A DNA stretch of 64,000 nt from RGIG3102 sp964369975 (GCA_964369975.1 CAYJFZ010000001.1:62001-126000), one strand, 5' to 3'. Shown: positions 16,536 to 26,076, counted from the first letter of the stretch. The notes: generated by a model not told the origin, from the sequence alone. Made by a program: numbers and translations.

Positions 16536-16991
16536 TTATCCTTTCCACTCTTTAGTATCTATAATTATCGTAACTGGGCCATCGTTTGTTAAATTAATTT
16601 GCATATCTGCGCCAAACTCACCACTTATTACTTTTTTAAAGCCCATGTTTTTAATGTGCATTAAAAATTCATCGTAAATTTTTTGAGACATTTCTGGCTT
16701 GCCTGCTTTTATAAACGAGGGTCTATTTCCTTTTTTAGTATCAGCAAATAAAGTAAACTGTGAAACGACTAAGCAATCATAATTTAATTCTTTTGCAGAT
16801 AAATTCATCTTACCTTGACTATCTTCAAATATCCTTAAATCGCTTATTTTTTTAGCTACTTTTTCGCATAATTCATTTGTGTCATCTTCACTTACTCCAA
16901 AAAGCACAACAAGCCCTTCTTCTATGGTTTGTTTTTGCCCTTGGTTTACAGTTATCCACGCATTTTTTACCCTTTGTATTACTGCTCTCAT
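16536..16991 (-). CDS. dtd: D-aminoacyl-tRNA deacylase
   Basis: A 151-residue protein of normal family length. The active-site motifs are 'SQFTLFADTKKGNRPSF' and 'LTNDGPVTIIID', the latter carrying the Gly-cisPro pair. The N-terminus 'MRAVIQRVKNAWITV' is invariant in the family. It removes D-amino acids, and glycine from mischarged tRNA-Ala. It begins one base after the relA stop, as in most firmicutes. Confidence 0.96.
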   Translation of the reverse strand: MRAVIQRVKNAWITVNQGQKQTIEEGLVVLFGVSEDDTNELCEKVAKKISDLRIFEDSQGKMNLSAKELNYDCLVVSQFTLFADTKKGNRPSFIKAGKPEMSQKIYDEFLMHIKNMGFKKVISGEFGADMQINLTNDGPVTIIIDTKEWKG

Positions 16992-16992
16992 C

Positions 16993-19146
16993 TTACCCTC
17001 TTAATACTGAAACTATATTTTTAGACTTACTTAGTCTTGCAATTACGCTGTTTAAATGTTCTGTATTTGCAACACTGATAGTTAAAGACATACTTAGTCG
17101 CTTATCTGTTGCCTGCTTTGCGTTTAATTCAAAGATTGGTATTCTCATGCTTGATAACACATTAGTCACTTCTATATAAGCGGCTCCTGAATCTAAAGCT
17201 ACTATTTCAAGACTTGCTTTAAATTCTTCTTTAATATTTTCTGCCCAGTAAGCATTTAGCCATCTTTGTTTATTTTCTTCATCTTGCAAGCCTTGAGTTA
17301 CATTAATACAACCCTTTTTATGAACAGAAACTCCAAAGCCCCTCGTTACAAAGCCGATAATATCATCACCTGGTAGCGGATTACAACATTTTGAAAATTT
17401 GATAAGGCAGTTATCAAGGCCTTCGACAATAACGCCATTACTGCTTTTTGCTTTTTTCACTGTCGCTGGTTTTAATATTTCTTCTTTTGCTGGTTTATTG
17501 ATTTTTGCATAAAGTTCTTTTGCTTTTAAAGCTACTTTTGATAGTTGTACGCCGCCATAGCCGATAGCTGCAAATAGCTCATCTTTTGTATTGAATTTTT
17601 GCTTTTTAGCTACTTCTAAAACAAAGTCTTCATACTCATCATTTGCTAAATGAATAAGGCTTCTTCTTAATTCTTTATCAAAGGAGTTCTTGCCTTCTTC
17701 TATATTTTCTTCTTTTTTCTCTTTTTTAAACCAATTACGGATTTTACTCCTTGCTTCACTGGTTGTTATTATATTCAGCCAGTCTCTGCTTGGGCCTTTA
17801 TCTTTTGGGCCTGTGATAATCTCTATAATTTCACCTGTGGTGACCTTATAGTCAATAGATACTATTCGCCCATTTACTTTTGCCCCTGTCATCCTATTGC
17901 CAACACCACTATGTATAGCATAGGCAAAGTCAATTACAGTAGCACCAGCTGGAAGATTTATAACATCGCCTTTTGGAGTAAATACATACACATCATCAGG
18001 CACTAAGTCGCTTTTAATTGTATTTAAAATTTCTACATCATCATCAGAGCCTTGCTGAGTTTCTAATAATTGGCGAACCCAGGCAAGTTTTTCTTCCATT
18101 TCGTCTTTGCCATCAATACCGCTTTTATATTTCCAGTGAGCTGCGATACCGTATTCTGCTGTGTAATGCATATCCCAAGTTCTTATTTGTATTTCAAAAG
18201 GGATGCCGTCTTTACCTATAACGCTTGTATGCAAAGATTGATAAAGGTTTGATTTTGGAGATGAAATATAATCTTTAAACCTTGATGGAATAGGCCTAAA
18301 CATATCGTGAACGAGCATTAAGGCATTATAACATTCAGCCACAGAATTTAAGATAATTCTTACAGCATAAATATCATAAATATCGCCAAAGTCACGGTTT
18401 TGTATATATACTTTCCTATAAACGCCATAGACGCTTTTTACCCTGCCAAAAACAGTGGCATCTATTACTTTAAACTCATCTAAGCGCTCTTTTACATTGC
18501 TTACTATTTTTTCTACGAATTTTTGAGGATCTTTACTTTTTTGTATTTCATTTTGAATTTCCACATAGCCGACTGGATCTAAAATTTTAAGTGAAATATC
18601 TTGTAGTTCATCTTTTATACTACCAATACCCAGCCTTTGCGCTATAGGAGAGTAAATTTCCATAACTTCTAAGGCTTTATCTCTTTGTTTTTGAGCACTC
18701 CAGCCAGAGGCTGTTCTCATATTATGAAGTCTATCACAGAGTTTTATAATCATAACCCTTATATCTTTACTCATAGCTAAAAGCATTTTTCTTAAGTTTT
18801 CAGCCTGTTCTTCTTCTAAAGATGAAAACGAAATTTGACCAAGTTTTGTAACTCCGTCTACTAACATAGCTATCTCTTGACCAAACTCTTTTTCAAGTTC
18901 TTCTAAAGTTATATCTGTATCTTCAACTACATCGTGAAGCAAGGCTGCTGCAATCGAAGTTGAATCCATACCTAAATCAACTAATATCCCCGCAACACTA
19001 ACTGGATGCTCAACATAAGCCTCGCCTGTTTTGCGAAACTGTCCTTCGTGCATCTTTTCTGCTAATATATATGCCTTTTCTATCATTTCTAAGTCGTAGG
19101 GTTTGTCTTGATCTAAAAGCAATGAATTCAATTGTGCATAGGTCAT
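16993..19146 (-). CDS. relA: Bifunctional (p)ppGpp synthetase/hydrolase RelA/SpoT
   Basis: A long Rel protein of about 717 residues from ATG 19146 (AAGG 8 bases upstream; an in-frame GTG at 19155 is an alternative). Domains in order: the HD hydrolase with His-Asp in 'LLHDVVEDTD' (about residue 71), the synthetase with 'YQSLHTSVIG' and 'IRTWDMHYTAEYGIAAHWKYK', the TGS domain 'VYVFTPKGDVINLPAGATVID', a Cys-containing zinc-finger region ('KCCNPLPGDDIIGF') and a C-terminal ACT domain. Both the HD and synthetase residues are present, so it should be bifunctional. It lies 15 bases from recJ. Confidence 0.96.
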   Translation of the reverse strand: MTYAQLNSLLLDQDKPYDLEMIEKAYILAEKMHEGQFRKTGEAYVEHPVSVAGILVDLGMDSTSIAAALLHDVVEDTDITLEELEKEFGQEIAMLVDGVTKLGQISFSSLEEEQAENLRKMLLAMSKDIRVMIIKLCDRLHNMRTASGWSAQKQRDKALEVMEIYSPIAQRLGIGSIKDELQDISLKILDPVGYVEIQNEIQKSKDPQKFVEKIVSNVKERLDEFKVIDATVFGRVKSVYGVYRKVYIQNRDFGDIYDIYAVRIILNSVAECYNALMLVHDMFRPIPSRFKDYISSPKSNLYQSLHTSVIGKDGIPFEIQIRTWDMHYTAEYGIAAHWKYKSGIDGKDEMEEKLAWVRQLLETQQGSDDDVEILNTIKSDLVPDDVYVFTPKGDVINLPAGATVIDFAYAIHSGVGNRMTGAKVNGRIVSIDYKVTTGEIIEIITGPKDKGPSRDWLNIITTSEARSKIRNWFKKEKKEENIEEGKNSFDKELRRSLIHLANDEYEDFVLEVAKKQKFNTKDELFAAIGYGGVQLSKVALKAKELYAKINKPAKEEILKPATVKKAKSSNGVIVEGLDNCLIKFSKCCNPLPGDDIIGFVTRGFGVSVHKKGCINVTQGLQDEENKQRWLNAYWAENIKEEFKASLEIVALDSGAAYIEVTNVLSSMRIPIFELNAKQATDKRLSMSLTISVANTEHLNSVIARLSKSKNIVSVLRG

Positions 19147-19161
19147 ATTCTTCACCTTTTT

Positions 19162-21195
19162 CTATGATAAACTTTTTAAAATCTCACTTTTGTCTAAATC
19201 TTTTTTTTCTGCATTTGGCACTACCATGTAATAGTTTTCAGCTAAGGATAGGCTAATTTGAATTAACTGAAATTCTAATAGTACATCTAAAATTACTTGG
19301 ATTTTACCGCTCGGTATCTCTTTAAATTTAACAAATAACGGCCTTAAATCATCATTTTTGACCTTGTTTTGTTGTAGATACCTATATATTTTTGCTATTT
19401 CGTCTCTTGTTGGTAATAAACTTTGTTTTTCCTTTTCTGTTAAGTCTATTTTATTTTTAAACACCTTGTAGATATCGTATTGATTTATTATATCTTCATC
19501 CATATTAAAAGGTGCTACATCTTTAATTTTTATAGATACCATTTCATTGCCATTATCAGGGCTATAAATAGACAGCATAAACGCAACATCTACAAAATCC
19601 CCTATATTATAGGCAAAATCAGCTTGAGTTTTATTGAAATAAACGCCTTGCAAAAAGCTATCGCCCATTTTAAACTTCACTCTAATATGCTTTGCATCGC
19701 CAATTGAAAATATCCCCACTATCTCTGCGCCTTTAACTGCAAATACAGGCGCTTCATTGCCATTGCCAAAGGGAGCTAAGTAATCAATTTGCTTTACTGA
19801 ATTTATATTAATTTGATGTGGTAAAAGTAGGCAGTCAATTTCTAAAGGGTCAGTACTTGCCATTTTTATGTTTTGATTAGCATATTCATTTATAGCTTTT
19901 TTAAATATTTCTAAGTTTTCGCTTGTTATACTAAGGCCTGCAGCTAAGGTATGTCCACCAAAGCGCAGCAGGTATTCTTTAGTATAATCTAAGGCTTTAT
20001 GTAAGCTAAATGAGGAAATACTCCTACCACTGCCTTTAAATTCTTCTGAATCTTTTGTTAGTACTATGGCTGGTTTTCCATATTTTTCTACTAATTTTGA
20101 TGCTACTATACCAATAACACCCGGGTGATAATTTTCATCCCATACTACTAATACTCTATCGTCTATTAAACTTTTATCTAAAGAAATATCAAGGATAATC
20201 TGCTCTGCTATTTTATTTTGAGCATCTTGCCTTTTTTGATTTTCTTTTTCTATTTCCATTGCAATTTCATCTGCAACTTCTTCATCTTCTTCTAAAAGTA
20301 ATTCAAGCGCCTTTGTTGCATCGCTCATTCTACCGCTTGCGTTTATCCTTGGGGCAATTGTGTATGCTATTACTTCACTTGTAATTGCTTTAATATTATA
20401 GCCATGCACCTTTAATAAACTTTTAAAGCCCTGTCTTGTATCCTCATTTAAAAGCTCTAACCCTGCTTTGACTATGCTTCTATTTTCGCCTTCTAATATC
20501 ATTAAGTCAGCTACTGTACCAACGCATACTAAATCAGAATAAAACTCAAGCATTTCTTCACAAGGTGCATCTTCTAAAGCACAGACTAATTTAAAAGCAA
20601 CTCCAACTCCCGCTAAAGTTTTGCAAGGGCTTGTATCATCTTTTCTTAAAGGGTCAACTACGGCTATTGCATCAGGCAATTTATCTTTTGGCAAATGGTG
20701 GTCTGTAATTACTACATCAAGGCCTATGCTATTTGCATAGCTTACTTCATCAATGGCTGTTATTCCATTATCAACAGTAATAACTAAAGAAAAGCCTTTT
20801 TCTTTTAAAAACTTTAGTACATCTTTATTTAAGCCATAGCCCTCGTTTTCCCTATGTGGTATTTTATAAAAAACATTTGCACCTTGATTTTCTAAGTACG
20901 AAAATAGCACAGCTACAGAACAAACGCCGTCAACATCATAGTCGCCATAAATTACGATTTTTTCATCGTTTTCTATCGCCATTCTAATTCTTTGTGTAGC
21001 CTTGTCCATATCTTTCATTAAATACGGATTTGATAATCCATTTGCTGATAAGTATTTTTCTTGAGCTTGGCTTTTAGTTTTTATACCTTTTGATACTAAA
21101 ACTTTTGCTAAAACATCTTTTACATTTAGCTCGTTTTTTAAATTATTTACTGTATTTTCATCTATTTGTTTAATTTGCCAATTACGATAAATCAT
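19162..21195 (-). CDS. recJ: Single-stranded-DNA-specific exonuclease RecJ
   Basis: A 677-residue DHH-family nuclease. 'YGDYDVDG' (83-90), the DHH motif 'TDHHLPKD' (165-167) and 'INASGRMSDATKA' are the catalytic DHH region. 'FGGHTLAAG' is the DHHA1 domain, followed by an OB-like domain and a C-terminal firmicute extension of about 150 residues. It degrades single-stranded DNA 5' to 3' in recombination and repair. In many Clostridia apt follows recJ before relA, but here relA follows directly. It is not the c-di-AMP phosphodiesterase GdpP, because it lacks membrane, PAS and GGDEF domains. Confidence 0.95.
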   Translation of the reverse strand: MIYRNWQIKQIDENTVNNLKNELNVKDVLAKVLVSKGIKTKSQAQEKYLSANGLSNPYLMKDMDKATQRIRMAIENDEKIVIYGDYDVDGVCSVAVLFSYLENQGANVFYKIPHRENEGYGLNKDVLKFLKEKGFSLVITVDNGITAIDEVSYANSIGLDVVITDHHLPKDKLPDAIAVVDPLRKDDTSPCKTLAGVGVAFKLVCALEDAPCEEMLEFYSDLVCVGTVADLMILEGENRSIVKAGLELLNEDTRQGFKSLLKVHGYNIKAITSEVIAYTIAPRINASGRMSDATKALELLLEEDEEVADEIAMEIEKENQKRQDAQNKIAEQIILDISLDKSLIDDRVLVVWDENYHPGVIGIVASKLVEKYGKPAIVLTKDSEEFKGSGRSISSFSLHKALDYTKEYLLRFGGHTLAAGLSITSENLEIFKKAINEYANQNIKMASTDPLEIDCLLLPHQININSVKQIDYLAPFGNGNEAPVFAVKGAEIVGIFSIGDAKHIRVKFKMGDSFLQGVYFNKTQADFAYNIGDFVDVAFMLSIYSPDNGNEMVSIKIKDVAPFNMDEDIINQYDIYKVFKNKIDLTEKEKQSLLPTRDEIAKIYRYLQQNKVKNDDLRPLFVKFKEIPSGKIQVILDVLLEFQLIQISLSLAENYYMVVPNAEKKDLDKSEILKSLS

Positions 21196-21204
21196 TAATT
21201 TCCT

Positions 21205-22788
21205 CTAATATTTTGGTTTATATTTTTTTATTATAAATCTTGCTACTCTTACTCCGTCAACAGCGCTTGACATTATACCGCCAGCATAGCCTGCGCCTTC
21301 TCCTGTTGGCATTAGTCCTTTTAAGTTTGATGTATATTCTTCATCTCTTAAAATCCTAACTGGTGAAGAAGTACGGGTTTCTACTGCTGTTAAAACAGCA
21401 TCGCTTTTTGTAAAACCTGTTAGTTTTTTATTCATTTGTGGTAAGGCTATTTTTAAATTATCCACTACTACACTCGGCAGTATCTTATTAAAGTCACTTT
21501 CTGTTACTCCTAAAGGATAAGAAGGTTTTACACTTTTTATATTAGCGCCAGCTTTACCTATTAAAAAATTATCCATTGTTTGTATAGGAGCTTTATAGTC
21601 TTTTCCGCCAAATATGAAGGCATTTTTCTCAAGAGTTTTTTGGAATTGTATAGCCTTTTCATAGTCATTATTAAAATCTTCAGGCAAAATCGACACTACA
21701 ACAGCGCTATTTGCATTTGTATTATCCCTTGCGTGCTTGCTCATACCATTTACTACTACTGTATCTTCCTCACTCATAGCCGCTACTACACTGCCACCAG
21801 GACACATACAGAAGGTATACACCCCTCTATCTTGCTTTGTATGGGCTAATTGGTACTCGCCCTTATCAAGGTTTTTATGGTTGTGTAAGTTATGGTATAG
21901 GCTTTTATTTATATCTTCTTGTAAATGCTCAATTCTAACGCCTACTGAAAAAGGCTTTGCATTCATTGTGACTTCTTTTTCTTTTAATAAAGAGAAAATA
22001 TCTCTTGCGCTATGACCTGTTGCTAAAATTAATAAATCTGTATTTATTTCGCCTTTATCTGTTATAACACTACTAACTTTTGAGTTTTTAGTTTTTATAT
22101 CTATTAGCTTTGTATCAAAAAGGACAGTTGCGCCTAAGGATATTATTTCTTCTCTTATGCTTTTTATGACCTGTGTTAATAAGTCTGTTCCTATATGGGG
22201 TTTTGCCTTATAGCGAATTTCTTTAGGTGCATTATGCTTAATAAATGTATCAATTACAAATTCACAATTTTCATCATTTATTCTTGTAGTTAATTTACCA
22301 TCTGAAAAAGTGCCTGCTCCACCTTCGCCAAACTGCACATTGCTTTTTGTATCAAGGGTTTTATTTTTATAAAATTCATCTACTTTTTTCTGCCTTGTGT
22401 CTATATCCGAGCCTTGCTCTATAACAATAGGTTTAAAACCTTGTCTTGCTAAAGTTAAGGCTGCAAAAATACCACTTGGCCCAAAACCACAAACAACAGG
22501 AGGCAAAGATAGTTCTTCGCTACCTTTAATAAACTCAATTTTTGTTCTTGGTTTTACTACTATATCACTACTCTTATTTAAAAATAGCGCTTCTTTTCTT
22601 TCATCAACTAACTCAATAGCCACAGAGCAAACAAATTTAACATCGCCTTTTCTTGCATCTGTTGAAATTTTTCTTAAAAATATATTTTTAACATCGCTAT
22701 TATTTATTTTTAAAAGTTTCATTGCATTTAATAAAGCTGAGTTTTTATCATCATCTATATGCAGTTTTATATTATTTACTATTATCAT
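21205..22788 (-). CDS. FAD-dependent dehydrogenase, COG2509 family
   Basis: A 527-residue flavoprotein with an N-terminal domain of about 95 residues, then the dinucleotide-binding motif 'VVCGFGPSGIFAALTLARQG'. Further motifs are 'VQFGEGGAGTFSDGKLTTR', the 'LILATGHSARD' second FAD motif and the C-terminal 'MPTGEGAGYAGGIMSSAVDG'. These match the widespread uncharacterised FAD-dependent dehydrogenase family. The substrate is unknown. It lies between cdaR and recJ with gaps of 1 and 9 bases, so it is in the same transcript. Confidence 0.88.
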   Translation of the reverse strand: MIIVNNIKLHIDDDKNSALLNAMKLLKINNSDVKNIFLRKISTDARKGDVKFVCSVAIELVDERKEALFLNKSSDIVVKPRTKIEFIKGSEELSLPPVVCGFGPSGIFAALTLARQGFKPIVIEQGSDIDTRQKKVDEFYKNKTLDTKSNVQFGEGGAGTFSDGKLTTRINDENCEFVIDTFIKHNAPKEIRYKAKPHIGTDLLTQVIKSIREEIISLGATVLFDTKLIDIKTKNSKVSSVITDKGEINTDLLILATGHSARDIFSLLKEKEVTMNAKPFSVGVRIEHLQEDINKSLYHNLHNHKNLDKGEYQLAHTKQDRGVYTFCMCPGGSVVAAMSEEDTVVVNGMSKHARDNTNANSAVVVSILPEDFNNDYEKAIQFQKTLEKNAFIFGGKDYKAPIQTMDNFLIGKAGANIKSVKPSYPLGVTESDFNKILPSVVVDNLKIALPQMNKKLTGFTKSDAVLTAVETRTSSPVRILRDEEYTSNLKGLMPTGEGAGYAGGIMSSAVDGVRVARFIIKKYKPKY

Positions 22789-22789
22789 C

Positions 22790-24028
22790 TTATTTCCTTA
22801 CTGTCACGGTGTAATCACCTTTTACAAACACTTCATTACTGCTTGGAATTACAAAGTCTACACTTACAGTTTGAGTACCTTGAGTAAGGCTAATTTTACT
22901 TGCGTCTATTTGTGCTATTACATCTGTGCCACTTAAAGAGTCAATAGCACTCGTTGTTCCTACAACTGTTACAGAGTTTATTTCCTGGGTCAATAATTCT
23001 ATTTCTTCATTTGCATCGTTTATAATTGTTATCTGTGTTACATCTATTGTTTTGAAAGAAATGTTGCTTTGAGAAATACTCGCCCTTACCGCTACATTTG
23101 TATCTAAAGTTAGATAGCCCTCAGGATAAGTAATTTCAAAAAGATAGTCTTTATCGAATTCAATTTCTTCTATATTTATATAGCCCGCCACATATTCATC
23201 AACTGAAGTAGCTACATTTGCAGGTACTGCTACATTTACTTGAGTTGGCGATAAGTTTAAGTTAAATATGCTCGTATCAAAGTCTTTTGGAACATTTGTA
23301 TATTCTACTACCACTGGCAAAATTAATTCTTTTAATACTGGGACTGTAATCTCTACTTCTTCATTTGAAAAAGTTAGTAGTTCTTTTGAAATTTCTGTAT
23401 CTAATTCATCGTATAATTTTAAGTTTGCAGGCATTGACGTAGTTTGGCTTAGTTCATAGTCTCTATCTGCTTTTGCTACTGCTTGAGTAACCGTTTCCAC
23501 CTTGTACTCAGGGCCTGTTATACTAATCGTTTGAGGATTTGTAAAACTAACGCCTACTAAAAATTCTTCTGCTACTGCTATGTTTGATAAGTCTATTGTT
23601 ATAGGGATTTCTTTAGTAATAATTTTGTCTAAGTAGATTATTACGCTATCAGTACTTAAAGAATCAATTGAGTAGTCTTTTAAAGGTGATAGGTTTTCAG
23701 CAGTTAGGGCAAATTCATAATTGCCTGCTGAATCAATGCCTGTTATATAAGGATAGACTACTATATCCTCTTTTGATACCTCTGCTACTACACCCCTTGC
23801 CCCTGATATTTTAACATTTACAGAGTTTACACTCATTGAAACGACATCAAGGCCTAAGTTTTCATAGTTGTTTTGGCTGTAGTTTAAATCTATTTCAACA
23901 TTTGAAATTGTAGTGCTATAACTATTATTTTGAAACACAATAACATAGCCCCAAATTATAATAGCTACTATTAGGGATACGGCTAACACTATTCTATTGT
24001 TATCTAAAAACTTATTGTTCTTTTGCAT
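22790..24028 (-). CDS. cdaR: YbbR-domain regulator of diadenylate cyclase (CdaR)
   Basis: A 412-residue protein with one N-terminal membrane segment (about residues 12-29) and an extracytoplasmic part built of repeated YbbR domains, about four, each of 80-90 residues. Repeated family motifs such as 'ISGARGVVAEV', 'ITGPEYKVETV' and 'VVGTTSAIDSL' mark successive domains. It overlaps cdaA by 17 bases, the standard pairing. CdaR binds CdaA and modulates c-di-AMP synthesis. The usual third gene of the operon, glmM, does not follow; a COG2509 flavoprotein does. Confidence 0.92.
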   Translation of the reverse strand: MQKNNKFLDNNRIVLAVSLIVAIIIWGYVIVFQNNSYSTTISNVEIDLNYSQNNYENLGLDVVSMSVNSVNVKISGARGVVAEVSKEDIVVYPYITGIDSAGNYEFALTAENLSPLKDYSIDSLSTDSVIIYLDKIITKEIPITIDLSNIAVAEEFLVGVSFTNPQTISITGPEYKVETVTQAVAKADRDYELSQTTSMPANLKLYDELDTEISKELLTFSNEEVEITVPVLKELILPVVVEYTNVPKDFDTSIFNLNLSPTQVNVAVPANVATSVDEYVAGYINIEEIEFDKDYLFEITYPEGYLTLDTNVAVRASISQSNISFKTIDVTQITIINDANEEIELLTQEINSVTVVGTTSAIDSLSGTDVIAQIDASKISLTQGTQTVSVDFVIPSSNEVFVKGDYTVTVRK

Positions 24029-24893
24029 CGTCTTTTCCCCTTACAGCTTTGGTGTTTTGCTTTGTTATTATATCTTCTAAAGGCTTAATGAATTCTTTTG
24101 TTAGTATAGTATGGAGTTTTTGTCTGTCTAATTTTCTTGCTATTACTCCACTTTTTGCTAAAGATATAGTCCCAGTCTCTTCACTTGTAACGATGATTAC
24201 TGCATCTGAATTCTCACTTAAGCCTAAAGCAGCTCTATGGCGAGTGCCCATGTCTTTGCTTAGCTCTAAGTCATCTGATAAAGGTAGTACACAGCCCGCT
24301 GCTTGAATGCTTGTGCGAGATATAACTAAGGCTCCATCGTGTAAAGGTGTGCCATTATAAAAAATAGTCTCAATTAACTCTGGAACAACAGCTGCATTTA
24401 TTTGAGTGCCTGTTCTTTTGACTTCATCAAGAGAAGAAAACTTTTCTAAAACTATTAGTGAGCCTATTTTTTTCTCGCTCATACTTTGAGTGCTATCGCA
24501 GATTGCTATTAAAGATTTTTTCATATTTTCAATTTCGAGCTCTTCTGTTGTCTTTCTTCTTAAAGAAGAAAGGGATAAAAATCGCCCAGAGGTAAACTGC
24601 TCCATTATCCTTCTAATTTCAGGCTGAAAAGCTATAACCATAACTATAAGCCCTACTTGTAAAAGTGATGTTAGTAAAAAGTTTGTAGCTCTTAATTTAA
24701 ATTGAATAGATACTGCATAAACTATTATAAACACTAAAACAATATTTAGTATTTGCATAGTGCGAGTGTTTCTTACAAGTATAATGATGTTGTACACTAT
24801 AATAGTCATAATAAAAATATCAACAATATCACTAATTCCTATTGTGGTAAGAATATTCATAAAAGAATCTATTGTATCATTTATAATGCCCAT
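24012..24893 (-). CDS. cdaA: Diadenylate cyclase CdaA
   Basis: A 293-residue membrane enzyme with three N-terminal membrane segments (about residues 24-95) and a DAC (DisA_N) domain. The catalytic motifs are 'LHDGALVIS' (Asp186-Gly187-Ala188) and 'GTRHRAALG' (216-224), both intact. It makes c-di-AMP from two ATP and in Firmicutes ties potassium, osmotic and wall homeostasis together. An AAGGAGG site stands 6 bases before the ATG and a sigma-A-like promoter just upstream in the gap after ispF. c-di-AMP output could bear on the cation antiporter operon in this window, but that is inference. Confidence 0.96.
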   Translation of the reverse strand: MGIINDTIDSFMNILTTIGISDIVDIFIMTIIVYNIIILVRNTRTMQILNIVLVFIIVYAVSIQFKLRATNFLLTSLLQVGLIVMVIAFQPEIRRIMEQFTSGRFLSLSSLRRKTTEELEIENMKKSLIAICDSTQSMSEKKIGSLIVLEKFSSLDEVKRTGTQINAAVVPELIETIFYNGTPLHDGALVISRTSIQAAGCVLPLSDDLELSKDMGTRHRAALGLSENSDAVIIVTSEETGTISLAKSGVIARKLDRQKLHTILTKEFIKPLEDIITKQNTKAVRGKDDAKEQ

Positions 24894-24920
24894 AAGAAGC
24901 CTCCTTCGTTTTATATTTTA

Positions 24921-24949
24921 ATATTAACATATTTATATGTATATTCCAA
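24921..24949 (-). promoter_or_regulatory. Sigma-A promoter of cdaA
   Basis: On the minus strand TTGGAA (24949-24944), 17 bases and TAATAT (24926-24921) fill the 59-base gap between ispF and cdaA. The spacing is ideal and the elements are fair. It would allow cdaA-cdaR-recJ-relA transcription separate from ispD-ispF. Confidence 0.5.
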
Positions 24950-24952
24950 AAA

Positions 24953-25426
24953 TTATATTTCTTTTAATAAGACTACACAGTGTGTACTTATTCCTTCTTT
25001 TCTTCCTGTAAAACCTAAATGTTCCTCTGTTGTCGCCTTTACTGAAACAGCGCTAATATCGCATTCTAAAGCCTTTGCTATATTCTTTCGCATATCGTAG
25101 ATGTAAGGGCTTAATTTTGGTGCTTGGGCTACGATTGTAGCATCAAGGTTTTGCAAGGCATACCCTTCATTTTTAATTAATTTTACTACTTCTTTTAATA
25201 ATACAAAGCTATCAGCGCCTTTATATTTTTCATCTGTATCCGGAAAATGCTTTCCTATATCGCCTAAGGCTAAAGCTCCTAATAAGGCATCTGATATAGT
25301 ATGTAGTAACACATCGGCATCGGAATGCCCCATTAAGCCTTTTTCATAAGGAATTGTAAGCCCGCCTATAATTAAAGGTCTATCCTCTACTAATTTATGA
25401 ACATCGTACCCATGACCTATTCTCAT
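24953..25426 (-). CDS. ispF: 2-C-methyl-D-erythritol 2,4-cyclodiphosphate synthase
   Basis: A 157-residue protein of the usual length. The zinc ligands Asp8 and His10 lie in 'RIGHGYDVHKL' and His42 in 'GHSDADVLLHTISDALLG'; 'HFPDTDEKYKGADS' and the C-terminal 'VKATTEEHLGFTGRKEGI' are invariant family motifs. It converts CDP-ME 2-phosphate to the cyclic diphosphate in the MEP isoprenoid pathway. It follows ispD by 2 bases. With ispH elsewhere in the window, three MEP steps are represented. Confidence 0.97.
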   Translation of the reverse strand: MRIGHGYDVHKLVEDRPLIIGGLTIPYEKGLMGHSDADVLLHTISDALLGALALGDIGKHFPDTDEKYKGADSFVLLKEVVKLIKNEGYALQNLDATIVAQAPKLSPYIYDMRKNIAKALECDISAVSVKATTEEHLGFTGRKEGISTHCVVLLKEI

Positions 25427-25428
25427 AC

Positions 25429-26076
25429 TTATCTCCTTTTTAAATCATCAATAGTCGTTATCTTATAATTCTCATAGCTTCCGTTTGTGATTTTTACTTT
25501 TATATTGTTTTCTTCAAAAAGCTGTGAGTCATCTGTTAGGTGTGTAATATCTGTTTTTTCTAATAGCTCTTTATACAATAAACTATGAAAAACTTGCGGA
25601 GTTTGAGTTATATACAAAGCATCCCTATTCGGTGTTGCTTTTACAAAGCCATTTTCTTCTACTTTTATTGTATCTTTTACTTTTACACAAGGAATAGCCG
25701 CTTTATAAATATAGGCGTTTTCAATAGCTTCATTTATAACCTTGCTATTTACAAAAGGCCTTGCGCCATCGTGTATACAAACTAAAGAGTCCTCAGTTAC
25801 TATATCTATAGCATTTTTTACAGATAAGGCTCTTGTTGTAGAGCCTTTAATTATATGTTTTACTTTTTTATAGCTTTTAAGCAAAATTTCAAAATCTTGG
25901 ATATTCAAAGATGCAAGGACAATAATTTCGTCAATAAAAGGGTTTTTATCAAACTTTTCTACTGTCGTTTCGATAATAGTTTTATCATCAATTTTATAAA
26001 GCATTTTATCAAAGCCTATCCTTGTGCCACTGCCTGCTGCTGTTATTACTGCTATGACTTTTTTATCTTTATACAT
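25429..26076 (-). CDS. ispD: 2-C-methyl-D-erythritol 4-phosphate cytidylyltransferase
   Basis: A 215-residue nucleotidyltransferase. The nucleotide-binding motif is 'ITAAGSGTRIGFDKM', with 'GSTTRALSVKNAI', 'IHDGARPFV' and 'TPNRDALYITQTPQVF' as expected for IspD. It makes CDP-methylerythritol from MEP and CTP. An AAGGAG site precedes the ATG. It is the first gene of the unit running through ispF and probably on into cdaA. Confidence 0.95.
   Translation of the reverse strand: MYKDKKVIAVITAAGSGTRIGFDKMLYKIDDKTIIETTVEKFDKNPFIDEIIVLASLNIQDFEILLKSYKKVKHIIKGSTTRALSVKNAIDIVTEDSLVCIHDGARPFVNSKVINEAIENAYIYKAAIPCVKVKDTIKVEENGFVKATPNRDALYITQTPQVFHSLLYKELLEKTDITHLTDDSQLFEENNIKVKITNGSYENYKITTIDDLKRR

Noticed and set aside
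19162..21195. RecJ as a possible c-di-AMP phosphodiesterase (GdpP-like) because of nearby cdaA
   Set aside because: It lacks the membrane, PAS and GGDEF-like parts of GdpP and has the length and domains of RecJ.
22397..22936. A 179-codon plus-strand open frame
   Set aside because: It is antisense to the conserved COG2509 flavoprotein and cdaR, has no family motif and a composition typical of a reverse-complement shadow.
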